DNA from: Chlorokybus atmophyticus
Taxonomy: Eukaryota; Streptophyta; Chlorokybophyceae; Chlorokybales; Chlorokybaceae
DNA: 64,000 nt
NCBI GenBank assembly: GCA_009103225.1
Contig: RHPI01000017.1
Span: 27,543-91,542, forward strand
Direction: 5' to 3'
Shown here: piece after piece, positions 48,931 through 63,851 of the stretch
Position numbering within the stretch: the first letter of the stretch is position 1
Layout of the letters: the number at the start of each line of letters is the position of its first letter
The notes under the pieces: generated by a model
What the model was told of the DNA's origin: nothing
What the model saw: only the letters and a program-made list of their open reading frames with translations
Database searches by the model: none
Position numbers and translations under genes: made by a program

Positions 48931-50075
48931 ATAACGATGCATGATAACAGGACTTCTCCATGTGCCTTGAGCTTGTATTTCTTCCAGGGTGACACCGGCA
49001 TGAAAGGCACTCTGTGCAGCACCACGCCAAAAGGAATGCAACCCCAGGTGCGGCCTATAAATGCCACATGCCTTGCAGCAACGCACGAAGGCATGATAAG
49101 CACAATTGCCTGACATGCAGTGTTCTTCCCACTTCAACCTATTCTTTGCAACAGGTCGGAATAAAGGACCAGCAGTGATGGCAAAGGAGCTGTTGCGACA
49201 ATAGGTCAGATAGGCGTAGAGCACTTCAGAGAACTCCACAGGGAGACCACTGCTGCGCACTTGTATAGTAGGTGCACCTCCCGTGCTGTAATTTTTCAGA
49301 TGTGTTAAAGTGGCCGCTAGCCCTGAGCTTGAATCAGCCGCTTGTATCTCGTGATTTGTAAGCGCGCACCTTCACCACCCCGTTGCCATGTGCACCACAG
49401 GTATATGCATAATGTGTAGTCGCGCCAGAGCACAGCCTTGTCATGTGTGACAGTAAATGGCTGAGGTATGGTAGACAGCTGTTGCTGGAAGTGGTAGATC
49501 AGCGTGCGCATGTCATCCATCGCCAGTGGTACAGCAGCAATAAGTTGCACGCCTTGCCGAGCAGCAATCTTCGCATACCCTTGGCGAAACTCGCGCACGT
49601 CTATGGACAGAAGCGGGTTGCCCACAGACCTGTCGCTGTCCCAAGGGCTGATGCGTCCCAGCAATCTGAAGGAGCATGTGAGATGGGAAATGACATTGTC
49701 CAGTGTCGTGCTAGCGATCATGCGATGGCCATGGCGGTCAAGCCTGCGAGCTTTGCCAATGTGTGTGTCGGTCCAGTGCTCAGCAAGGTAGCTTGTGACA
49801 ACTGCTTGGGAGACGTTGGCAACAGCAATACTCAGCTCAGGATGTTCAAGATAGTTGACAAACTCTTGCCACACGCGATTACGTAGATTGCGAGTCTCAT
49901 TGCAGACAGCTTCACGGCTGATGCGCTCCACATCTATCAGCGCTGCCGCAGCTCGCTCACGCAGATTACAACTGCTTATTGGTTGAGGACGAATTGCTGC
50001 GCGTGCGGTGCGTTGCACATCAGCGGTTTGCTGCAACCGCTGTGCAAAATCCATCTGCGGACACAGACAAACCAT
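48817..50075 (-). CDS. Kangaroo-like tyrosine recombinase, opposite strand
   Basis: Two open stretches, 50,075-49,317 and 49,260-48,817, read as one protein separated by about 56 nt with stops, which could be a small intron without a clear donor or an inactivating change. The first holds the core-binding part (NLRNRVWQEFVNYL, TTLDNVISHLTCSF) and the first catalytic Arg (CTWQRGGEGARL). The second holds the HxxR box and Tyr (LHSFWRGAAQSAF, GTWRSPVIMHRYLH). In the family this enzyme inserts circular cDNA by site-specific recombination in the nucleus. It is convergent to the reverse transcriptase gene and overlaps it by 114 nt. Confidence 0.85.
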
Positions 50076-50188
50076 TACTCAACTACTAAACACAATGACC
50101 TGGACTATAACTTTGGCAAGAAACTATACCAAGCTCTACACCTATAACCCTTACCTACTAATATATGCTTGAGAGGGTGCGGTAGAAT

Positions 50189-51246
50189 TTTTGATGCATC
50201 TACAGTCGTTCATCGTGTAAACCACAACTATAACGATGAAATGCGTTGCATCGTAGGGCTTAGGTGTTCTTGCCAAAGTTGGACTGTAGGTAGGATTGTT
50301 GTTTGTGACAAAAGGAATGTAAATCGCTCATCGTGTGCAAAGTAGTATAATGGTCATTACTCGTTGAGGCTGACTATTGGTCAGCTAGATTGAAATAACA
50401 AACTGTTAACCATTTAATTAATACTAGTTGTTAGCGCTAGGGTTAGTTGACACACACACGTGTCAACTTACTGTTCAGTCGCGGCCGTCACCTCAGCGGC
50501 GTCGCTGGCGGCGGCGCTGACGGCCGAGAGTTCGCCCTTTCCGCCCCACCCTGTTGCGCCACTGCGCCAGACACATGCGCCCAGTCTCAATTGCGCTGGC
50601 CAGTGCATTCGCAATTGTTGATCAAGCTGAGCTGATTGTGAATCCGAATGCGTTCATGACATGTAACGAGGATCCAGACATGCGAACAGCGTATTTATCA
50701 CCGTACGTTCGTGTCGTTACATCCACGGTGATACGCGTCATTATCAACCACCGTCAGTACGTCCCGAATGTTTGATGCATCTACAGTCGTTCTTCATGTA
50801 AACCACAACTATAACGATGAATGCGTTGCATCGTAGGGCTTAGGTGTTCTTGCCAAAGTTGGACTGTAGGTAGGATTGTTGTTTGTGACAAAAGGAATGT
50901 AAATCGCTCATCGTGTGCAAAGTAGTATAATGGTCATTACTCGTTGAGGCTGACTATTGGTCAGCTAGATTGAAATAACAAACTGTTAACCATTTAATTA
51001 ATACTAGTTGTTAGCGCTAGGGTTAGTTGACACACACACGTGTCAACTTACTGTTCAGTCGCGGCCGTCACCTCAGCGGCGTCGCTGGCGGCGGCGCTGA
51101 CGGCCGAGAGTTCGCCCTTTCCGCCCCACCCTGTTGCGCCACTGCGCCAGACACATGCGCCCAGTCTCAATTGCGCTGGCCAGTGCATTCGCAATTGTTG
51201 ATCAAGCTGAGCTGATTGTGAATCCGAATGCGTTCATGACATGTAA
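50189..51246. repeat. 580-bp tandem repeat at the element's right end (B-A-C units)
   Basis: A first unit (50,189-50,768) contains B (GATGCATCTACAGTCG ... about 50,345), A (50,350-50,536, matching the left A1) and C (50,537-50,768). A second unit starts near 50,770 and runs into the gap after 477 bases; offset is 580. C carries a small open frame (ALASAFAIVDQAELIVN) of unknown meaning. B-A-B order fits split direct repeats of PAT/Kangaroo elements. Confidence 0.85.
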
Positions 51247-52075
51247 NNNNNNNNNNNNNNNNNNNNNNNNNNNNNNNNNNNNNNNNNNNNNNNNNNNNNN
51301 NNNNNNNNNNNNNNNNNNNNNNNNNNNNNNNNNNNNNNNNNNNNNNNNNNNNNNNNNNNNNNNNNNNNNNNNNNNNNNNNNNNNNNNNNNNNNNNNNNNN
51401 NNNNNNNNNNNNNNNNNNNNNNNNNNNNNNNNNNNNNNNNNNNNNNNNNNNNNNNNNNNNNNNNNNNNNNNNNNNNNNNNNNNNNNNNNNNNNNNNNNNN
51501 NNNNNNNNNNNNNNNNNNNNNNNNNNNNNNNNNNNNNNNNNNNNNNNNNNNNNNNNNNNNNNNNNNNNNNNNNNNNNNNNNNNNNNNNNNNNNNNNNNNN
51601 NNNNNNNNNNNNNNNNNNNNNNNNNNNNNNNNNNNNNNNNNNNNNNNNNNNNNNNNNNNNNNNNNNNNNNNNNNNNNNNNNNNNNNNNNNNNNNNNNNNN
51701 NNNNNNNNNNNNNNNNNNNNNNNNNNNNNNNNNNNNNNNNNNNNNNNNNNNNNNNNNNNNNNNNNNNNNNNNNNNNNNNNNNNNNNNNNNNNNNNNNNNN
51801 NNNNNNNNNNNNNNNNNNNNNNNNNNNNNNNNNNNNNNNNNNNNNNNNNNNNNNNNNNNNNNNNNNNNNNNNNNNNNNNNNNNNNNNNNNNNNNNNNNNN
51901 NNNNNNNNNNNNNNNNNNNNNNNNNNNNNNNNNNNNNNNNNNNNNNNNNNNNNNNNNNNNNNNNNNNNNNNNNNNNNNNNNNNNNNNNNNNNNNNNNNNN
52001 NNNNNNNNNNNNNNNNNNNNNNNNNNNNNNNNNNNNNNNNNNNNNNNNNNNNNNNNNNNNNNNNNNNNNNNNNNN
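51247..52075. other. Assembly gap (829 N)
   Basis: N run hiding the right boundary of the Kangaroo-like element and the middle of the kinase gene. Confidence 0.95.
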
Positions 52076-52087
52076 CACCCACCCACC

Positions 52088-55520
<3,433 letters not shown>

Positions 55521-56084
55521 CTGAGGTGACTGAGACACACTGGTTGTTGTCTTTGCTAGATTCCGCACAGCTGAAGGCGACTTGCTATGAGAGTATTGCG
55601 ATGCAGCGTGTACTGCACACTGTGTACGGCTTCCAGCCGGCAAGCTTCCCAGCGCTCTCTCCGAGAAGCTGGCGTTCAGCACGCCAGGCCTTCACCTCCT
55701 GCTACAATAGGCCTACTGCCACCCTCCACCGCCTGCTGCTACAACGCACTGAAACCCAGCGAACCCCAGTGCATTGCCGCCAAAGGATGAGGTTAGAATC
55801 ATGCCAGTACGTCCGCGTGTATGCGGCACGAAACGCGGCCGCCGACGCGAAGGCTCTATAATGCGGCTCCGCAAGCAGCAAACAATCGCCGCCATGTAGA
55901 CCCCTGTGCGTGCCTCGCACATGCCTCAGTCGCGTTTCGCGTCGCTTGTAGGCCTAGGTGCACGTGCGTAGTCGCAGTGTCACTTGGCTTGTGTGCAAAA
56001 CAACTAGGATGGAGGCTGCAAGGTAACAATTTTAACAAGTTACAGCTAAGGGACCCCTATCACTAACATTGGGTCGCAACAGGT

Positions 56085-56740
56085 TTTCGCTATCCTTAAT
56101 ACCATCATTATTACTATTACTACCACTACCACTATCGCTACTGTCACCAATAATATACCTATCCTCAGCCCTATCTTATCCTTATTGGTCTGATCATTAA
56201 AATCATCATTGTCACTACCACTATCACTACAACTGTCAGTAATGCTATTGTCATCCCTAGCCTCATCTCGCGCTATCCTTAATAGTATTATCACTATGAT
56301 TACGCTACCACTACTACCATCACTATGCTATTTATATCCCCAGCCTCATCTCGAGTTGTTTTTGCTAATATTATTACTACGAATATCACTACCACTATCA
56401 CAAATACTACATCTGTCACTATTGATATCCCTGTCCCCCTAGCCTTATTTTTATCATTGGTAAGACTATCACTGCAATTATGACCACCAGTACTATCATC
56501 ACTACAGCTATTACTATTCATATCCCTACCTTTAGCCCTATTTCGAATGTTACTGACACTATCATCACGAATATCGCAATCACTACCGCTATCATCAAAA
56601 CTGTCACGATTGCTCATTTCTATCCATGGCCTTGTCTTTGGCCTTACTAGTACTATCACTATGATCATTACTACCACTATCACAACAGTTGCCACTATGG
56701 CTATCCCTATCCCTATCCCTATCCCTATTCTATGATTATC
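56085..56740. repeat. ACT/ATC-rich degenerate minisatellite
   Basis: Long run of diverged words such as CTATCACTA and ACTACCACTATC, with the block CCTAGCCTCATCTCG recurring at larger spacing (near 56,165, 56,257, 56,337 and 56,437 in variant form). A CCCTAT hexamer run lies near 56,705-56,730. Confidence 0.75.
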
Positions 56741-57372
56741 ACTATTACTATCGCTATGGACATCAGTTGCCGACTTTTAACTACCGTGCGGAGCGGCAAA
56801 AACACGACAAATACTTAGCGGGCGTCGACTGGCGCGGCAGGGCAGCATCATTAAACTGCCGAGCTGCACAGTGCATCAACAAAGACGGCGACGACTAGAT
56901 GAGCGAAATAAACGACCACAAAGTTGAATACCTTTCGCCATTAAAAAGCCCATAGAAGCATGTGTTGTCACTTATAGCAAAGGAAGCCGCTTGCTTGTAA
57001 ACACGCTGTCGAGTATAATGGTTGTCACCCCATAACATGGTCTTGATCTAGGGCGTTTTACACAAGCCTTAATTCGAGTATGATGAGTGTCACAGCATGG
57101 CCACAACAATGATGCTCAACCCATAATGCCCGATATAAAGCTATTGTTGTTGTGGTTGCTTTTATTATTGTGGCTGCTATAACTGCAATACCAATTGTAT
57201 ACCAAATACGTCATTATGTGTCATGTAGCAGGTTTTACGGCATTTTCAACCCCGTAACACACCCTATCAAATGGCATCGTCGACCCTATTTTAAAAATAT
57301 CTTTAAATAGTGTCCAAGACATGTTGCACTTACCCTATGTGATGCGTACGCGTATTACCATGTTTCGTTGAA

Positions 57373-57373
<1 letters not shown>

Positions 57374-57467
<94 letters not shown>
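57374..57467. repeat. Poly-C tract (94 C, then N)
   Basis: Homopolymer ending on a single N at 57,468; its real length is probably unknown. Confidence 0.9.
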
Positions 57468-57495
57468 NAGGGGTTACATTTGGCAAAAAACGGTA

Positions 57496-57544
57496 GTGTG
57501 GGCCCCACACTTACCTATTGGATAGGTAAGTGTGGGGCCCACAC
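57496..57544. repeat. Perfect 23-bp-arm hairpin, 3-nt loop
   Basis: Bases 57,496-57,518 and 57,522-57,544 are exact reverse complements around TGG. It lies between the poly-C and poly-G tracts. Confidence 0.9.
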
Positions 57545-57644
57545 CATCGTATTTGCTGCCGGGCCGGGTGTGTAGCAGAATCAACAAAAGAACAACGACA
57601 CTTATCAAACATTGTCAACAATCACACCTTATACGGACGGGGAA

Positions 57645-57675
57645 GGGGGGGGGGGGGGGNGGGGGGGGGGGGGGG
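57645..57675. repeat. Poly-G tract with one N
   Basis: G run with an N at 57,660. Together with the poly-C tract at 57,374-57,467 it forms an inverted homopolymer pair around the hairpin. Confidence 0.9.
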
Positions 57676-59704
57676 CTTCAACAAGCAGGTTATGCCTCAC
57701 ACACAAGAGTAGAGTAGAACCACTTGGGCGTGATGGCGGCGCCCAACATGCTAATCGCAACACCCTTATGTACTCCCCCTTCAAGTTGCGACCCTTCGAC
57801 CTAGCACATCAATGGTAAGACTCCTTACTTGCCGCTGATGCGTCAAGCAACAAGAGGTTAAATGACCTTCTCTTGAATTCGGAACTATCATATAGCAAGT
57901 ACCTGTCATGCCTTCAGGGCTCGTGCCATATGAGTTGAGACCCTTTGCCCAAGCATGCTATGTATCATACAAATACAGCTATGCCGGTGTAACAGTTACA
58001 CTGGGATTGCCACCGTAAATGTCGAGAATCGTGCATTCACATTCGGAAATGGCAAAAATATAATAATACTAGCTCTGCTATTAGCGTGTCGCACAGTCGG
58101 GGGGGACAACTCGTGGACGAAGTTATTGTTCGTGAAACGCGCTAATTTGTGCAACGCGGATTCTTCTCCGTCTTCGCCCGGCCCTTCCCAAGCTTTTGAA
58201 CCTTACCGCTCAACCCTTTGCACCCACGCCCTCCACCCAAAATCTTTCTCACCAACTCCTACAACTGGCCCCGCCAAGCCCCAACACCCTCACCCTCACC
58301 CCCGCCGCCACCCGCCTTCTCCGCAGCAGCATGTGCACTCTCAAATGTTGCTCTAACCCGAACTCAGAGCCTGGCTTGACTCAACTTGTGAGTGTATATG
58401 CTCCAAGCTGAGCGTTAAGCGCTGCGGCGTTGACAGCAGTGCCAACGCTACCGACAACGTCCCCGCCGCCGCCGCATTAACAGGTGCGTGAGGGGAGCCT
58501 TGGGAAGGCGCTGCAAGCGGGCTGCCTGAAGCGTGTGCTGGAGCTAGTGAGCGGCAATGTTTGTGTGTAGGTGAGCGACAGTAGACGACGCAACATGCAT
58601 TGCCAGCTGGGGCTTGTGAAGCATGTGCATGCGTGAGTGCGTGCGTGTAGCAAATGGTTGTTGTAATGGTTTTGAACTGTCTACTGGGTTTTGCCTCTGC
58701 TGTCAGTTGAGCGTCGAGGTTACCGCAAGGTCATACTCATGCATGCTTGTGCATACTGGACGTGCTGTCATTCCACACGCCTACTGCGCTTGTCCAAATA
58801 TGGTCTCATTGCGCCTTACGCATGAGGCTCACATGGTATGTGTATAACGGCTCAAGGCGCTTGAGGGTCCAATCATGTGCTTATTGATTGTTCATCATCG
58901 GGGTTGTTGTTAACATAATGTTTCTGCCGGGCTGATAGTATTGTGACGTGTTCATGCATGACATCGTAAGTGTTCAGCTCAGTCAGCCCGCTGCCAAGGC
59001 CATCAATTGATCGCATGCAATGCATGCACTGCCCCTTAACTATTTCGGGTCCTTCTATGTTTGTTGTGACGTATGGCTTACCGCTAGCAATCGATACCAA
59101 TGCCAACACTTGCAAGAACATCGACCTCTTGTCCGGCAGTATGCACATTGGGCGTCGACATGGCAAGAAGTTGGGGCTGGCCAGAAAGCACCACAGCATG
59201 TCACAACTATGACTTGACAGCGTTCCTTCTTACCTGCAAGCAACTTCCTTACAAACGTGGCTGAGTGTATAGTAAGTCTTGCTTGCAGCATCATGTCAAA
59301 CAGTGAGTCACAACTGTTGTAATTAGTTATGTCCCAGAACCAGACTTGCACAGCCTCCGTGGACTGGACGTGGACTGTGGCATGTTGTGAATGCGCAATT
59401 GTTATCTAATTTTAGCCACCGAGAGATGACGCAGCCAAGCAACACAATGGCGGTTGAGCCTATATTGTAGGTGACAGCAACTATAATAAACCCTCAATAT
59501 GGAATACCCTCACATTAAGAGCATCTACGATTTAAGAGCAAAAAGGCCTTTGCATTTTCGTGTATATAGGCAAAACCACCTCCCAATAAGAGTAAGAGCA
59601 CTCGATATAGGAGCGCTCTTGTCTAATAGGCAACTCTTTTATCAAGAGGGATTTTGCGCTGAGGGCGCAGGGGGCGCATGAGCAAGCGGAGGCGGCGGAG
59701 GAGG

Positions 59705-60065
59705 GGAACACACTCGCACTCACACACACTCGCTCACATATACGCACACACCCACATGCACCCATAAACACCCGCACACACATTGACACACAGTCACAAT
59801 CACACGCACACCATCACAGCACATTAACGCATATTCACGCACACACTCACGCATAGCACACACTCGCACACAAGTGCATGCTGCATGACTGATAAGGACT
59901 TATGTACACACACGCACTCACACTCACACATGAACACAGTTACCAACAGTGTAGTGTGTAGTACACGCACGCACATTCTCGTACACTGACACGCACACCA
60001 TGATAGCACACTAACACACACATGCACACATACATACGCACACACTCACACCCACGCACACATGG
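59705..60065. repeat. CACACT-rich low-complexity tract
   Basis: About 360 bases of diverged CACACT/CACACG words. Open frames on the minus strand across it (VCVCVC types) are artefacts. Confidence 0.8.
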
Positions 60066-61090
60066 ATGACGCACCGCTGCTACCTCTTTGCAAGAGCCAC
60101 TGCTCCTACTTTGAGGTTACCTTACCTTATAATAAGAGCTGTAGCTCTTATTACGAGGTTCCCTCGGTCAAAGAGCACATGCTCTTGTTTCAAGGCAAGA
60201 GCAGCTCAGTTAAGAGCCAAGAGGGCTCGCGTATTTGTGGCTCTTATTTTAAAGTAGACTGTATCAGCGGTTGATTTGACGGATGACAGCTGTGGTTGCG
60301 TCGCTTGATGGCTCCGTAAGCCACGCAAACAACGAGTTGCGCAGTTTCAGCCCTGTACGTCCTCTACAGGTCTGTAGGTCCTCTACAGGTATCTATAGCC
60401 TTGCACTGGGCTTTGCTTGGTTTCAGTGGCCAATGCTTCACCAGAAGAGGCGACAGAGGGCGGCAGTGTTGTGGCAGGAGGCGAAGGCCTGGACATCAAC
60501 CTCTTGGAGAGAGTGCTGGAACTTTCCGGCTGAGAAGCCGCAGCTGTACACTGCAACGCAGTATCCTCAACAGAATCAATCAGTCGCCACCTGCAGCTGT
60601 ACGAAAGCAAGCAATGTCAACAAGTGTGTTTTGGTCAATCACCAAGAACTGACATGTTGCTGATGTAAGTACACGCGCAATGCCAGCGCAGCACTGCAAC
60701 CTCTTGAGCAACGCCAACCCTGCATCTCACAGGAAGAGTGTGACAAGGACAGACAAGCTGGCAGTCATGGCGTTTGCAGGTGTTAAGTTCCATCGGTATT
60801 TTGTTGTAGGTATCGTCATGCTGAGGTAATCGTCGCTGACTGTTGTATAGTACAGCTTTGCATGCATGATGCGTGCAACAGCTACTTGCATTGAGTGCCA
60901 CTAGGCCTATCGCTCGTAAGCATGCAGCCTGCATGGGCTTTGTGACTGAAGCTGTGTTGGGAAATGCAGTCGTGTACACGTCGCTCGCTCCCAAAGCTGT
61001 CCTCAAGGATGGACAGCGTCCAGCGACAACAGCAAATGCTACTTTCTGCAGACAGTAGATAACACGGCTAGCGATGCTGAAGCGGTACAC

Positions 61091-61522
<432 letters not shown>

Positions 61523-61523
61523 N

Positions 61524-63851
61524 GCACATCTGGTGCGCGTGAGCAGCCAAGAGGAGAACGACTTTGTTTCCACACTTGCTGGCAATCATGTGCGCATACA
61601 TGCAGGGCTGCCAGGGCTGCTTGCCGTCAGAACATTTAGCAAGTTGAGGCATACTAGACTGTTTAGGCGCATTGGATCAATCACAATACCGGACTGGACT
61701 AACGATGACTTCTCGTGGGGTGAACTGCGGGTTAGGAGGTCTGGATTGGTGTAAACCGGGTGGCCAACAAGGGGACCATAACGGGGACTTGCCAAGCCAC
61801 ATACTTTGCCGATATGCAAGTGACATGCCTTGACATCTGACCCTGGATGGCCGCATGGCCTTTATGTTGCCTTGTCCGTGTGCTCAGCAAGGCACTCTGA
61901 TAAGTTTTCGCATTTTGCTGATTGCTCTTTGACTTTGTTTTTGTGTGTACCTGCGTTGCCTGCAGCGGAAATGCTTGCAGCAGTGAGGCTGTGTGCAAAT
62001 GCAGCAGCTGCTTTTCATGTAGGTAGGTGCAACTTGGGTTCCCTGTGCAACATTCATGCTACTACAATCCTCACATGCTGCATACATTGCAAGAAGTTAA
62101 GGTGCACAAGGTGATGCACAGTGTGTCTGTTTGGCTACGTGTGTTCATGTTCATGATCGTGTTGCGGTGCGTGCAGTGCAAGTTCGGACCAGACCAAAAG
62201 GGATAATGCTTCCAACACGCCTCGCCGATGCGACTGCGCCTGCGACTTCCGCTACGTCGACGGCACTGCCCTCACATATACCAACTGGGCTGCCTCCCAA
62301 ACAAACGGTCAGAAGCTCTGTGAGTGGGGAGGCGTTAACAACAAGTTTGTCGGATGAAAACAAAAAGAACGGCATCCTATACATGATGTATGGCATATGA
62401 AAAGAGTCAGTCGGTCGGAATCAGTTACAAAGCGTGCGAGCCACAAAGAGAGCCATGTATTGGTCACAGCCTTGAGCACAGCCGCCTATGGCTTGTAACT
62501 TGTAACTTGTGCACACATATGGACTCTCTTGTCATTGACAACTATGTTAAGCTTCACCATGCACTCAACTGTTACAGGATCAAGCGTGCTGGATTTTTTT
62601 CAGCCGGACAATGCTTCCTGCGGTGAAGACAGCGTCTGGATGACCACCCATAATGGCACTTGGAACGACGCCAGAGGGACCTATACAAGAGCGTCCGTCT
62701 GCGAACGTACGTGTGAGGGTCTTGTTTTGAGTTTCAAAACCACCGTCGGAGTAGTTGTCCAAGAGGCTGGTTCTTAGTCTGCTGTCATGTTGTTCGTGTT
62801 GCTGCGTGTACACGTGGTACACACGCGTTTTCCCAACCTCTCGTTGACTGATTGTGCACGATTGCCAGTGCAACTTCCTTCAGCGCCTCCTGCGCCGCCA
62901 CCTTCAAGTTCTCCTCCTGCTCAGCCTCCTCCACCGCAATCTGCATCCGCTGCTAAGAACAGCAGCCACAGTGGGTTGATAGCAGCGGCGGTTGTTGTTC
63001 CAGTTGCCGTTGTCCTTGCTTGCATCCTTGCGGGCTGTTGGCTCTGGAGGCGCAAGCGCAGCAATGGCGGCAAGGATGCCGCTGAGGTGCTCCTGGAGGA
63101 AATACCTCCAAGCATCCGCATCATCAGTAACAGCTCGCCAGAATACTCCTCGGGCAGCCATGGTGAGTAATTCTGTGTATCTGCTGCACTTGTCGCCCAC
63201 AAAAACAAAGATTGCCTTGTAGCTGACTCAACCATGCCTACATGTTCTGGTACGTGCTATTGCAGTTGGCATCTGTCAGCTATGTAGCAGAATAAGCCAT
63301 GTATCAACATAGGAACAAAGCTCTATGGCATGACAACGGCAGTGTTTGACACTGTACATGCAGGGCAATCAGCATCCGAACCAAGTGGTCCCTACGATTT
63401 GGAACAAATGAATGCAACTGCTGTGGCGTACACTCTGCAAGAACTCACTGAAGCCACCAAATGGTTCAGCGCCGACCGGCGCATTGGTAGCGGCGGCCTG
63501 GGCACTGTGTTCAGGTATAACCATCAACTAACAAGCTACCATGCTTGAAGTCATCTTCTGCCTTGACTTGCCCCGTAATGTGAAGCAACTCAACCCCTCC
63601 ACCTCCATCATGATTGCATGGTACCAGTGCGCAGCTGCGTGATGGTAGTTGGGTGGCGGTGAAGAGGCTGCAGGAGTCCTGGTCGGGAGCGATTGGTCGG
63701 AAGGAGTTTGCTGCGGAGCTGGCGATGCTGGCGAGGGTTCGCCACCAGCACCTGGTTCGGGTGCTTGGGTACTGCTACGAGAGCAACCAGTTCCTGCTGG
63801 TGCTTGAGCTGATGATAAACGGGTCTCTGGAAGCCCAGATCTATCAAAACG
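61524..63851 (+). CDS. C-type lectin receptor-like kinase, right copy, partial
   Basis: Exons: 61524-about 61600 (AHLVRVSSQEENDFVST, start of the lectin domain), 61976-62022 (Cys-rich, EAVCKCSSCF), 62177-62307 (CDFRYVDGTALTYTNW), 62578-62706 (PDNASCGEDSVWM, GTWNDARG, ending VCE), 62869-63162 (Pro-rich stalk, span GLIAAAVVVPVAVVLACIL, then WRRKRS), 63313-63514 (juxtamembrane, Gly loop IGSGGLGTVF) and 63628-63851 (VAVKRL with the ATP-binding Lys, NLMINGSLE-like hinge ELMINGSLEAQ). From 62,177 on, all junctions agree in phase and no stop occurs. The lectin domain has the WND and LTYTNW signatures that bind sugar or protein ligands in the family. The kinase is of the RLK/Pelle type and is cut off by the window end. 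The N-terminus with signal peptide is not found, being lost at the CT tract. It is probably a surface receptor, phosphorylating Ser/Thr. Confidence 0.8.

Larger units (their letters stand above)
44569..51246 (+). mobile_element. Kangaroo/PAT-like tyrosine-recombinase retrotransposon
   Basis: The element holds a left repeat (A1, 44,569-44,814), a Gag-like ORF with an intron, reverse transcriptase, RNase H and a methyltransferase-like tail on the plus strand. A tyrosine recombinase lies on the minus strand. Right-hand repeats (B, A, C; 50,189-51,246) include a second copy of A. Such split direct repeats and a recombinase in place of integrase define DIRS-order elements; the inverted recombinase is what I recall for Kangaroo of Volvox. 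It sits in the kinase gene whose parts lie at 44,446-44,567 and 52,087-54,580. The right end is lost in the gap. Frameshifts in the reverse transcriptase suggest this copy is not autonomous. Confidence 0.85.
55521..60644. other. Spacer of the inverted duplication, no certain gene
   Basis: About 5 kb without a supportable gene. It holds an ACT/ATC-rich degenerate minisatellite (56,085-56,740), a poly-C tract, a hairpin, a poly-G tract (57,374-57,675), CCG repeats (58,455-58,480) and a CACACT-rich tract (59,705-60,065). The CACACT tract is flanked by stretches rich in AAGAGC/GCTCTT words (59,510-59,660 and 60,080-60,250). Small open frames at 58,196-58,411 and 60,283-60,663 have no recognised domain. 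Confidence 0.5.
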
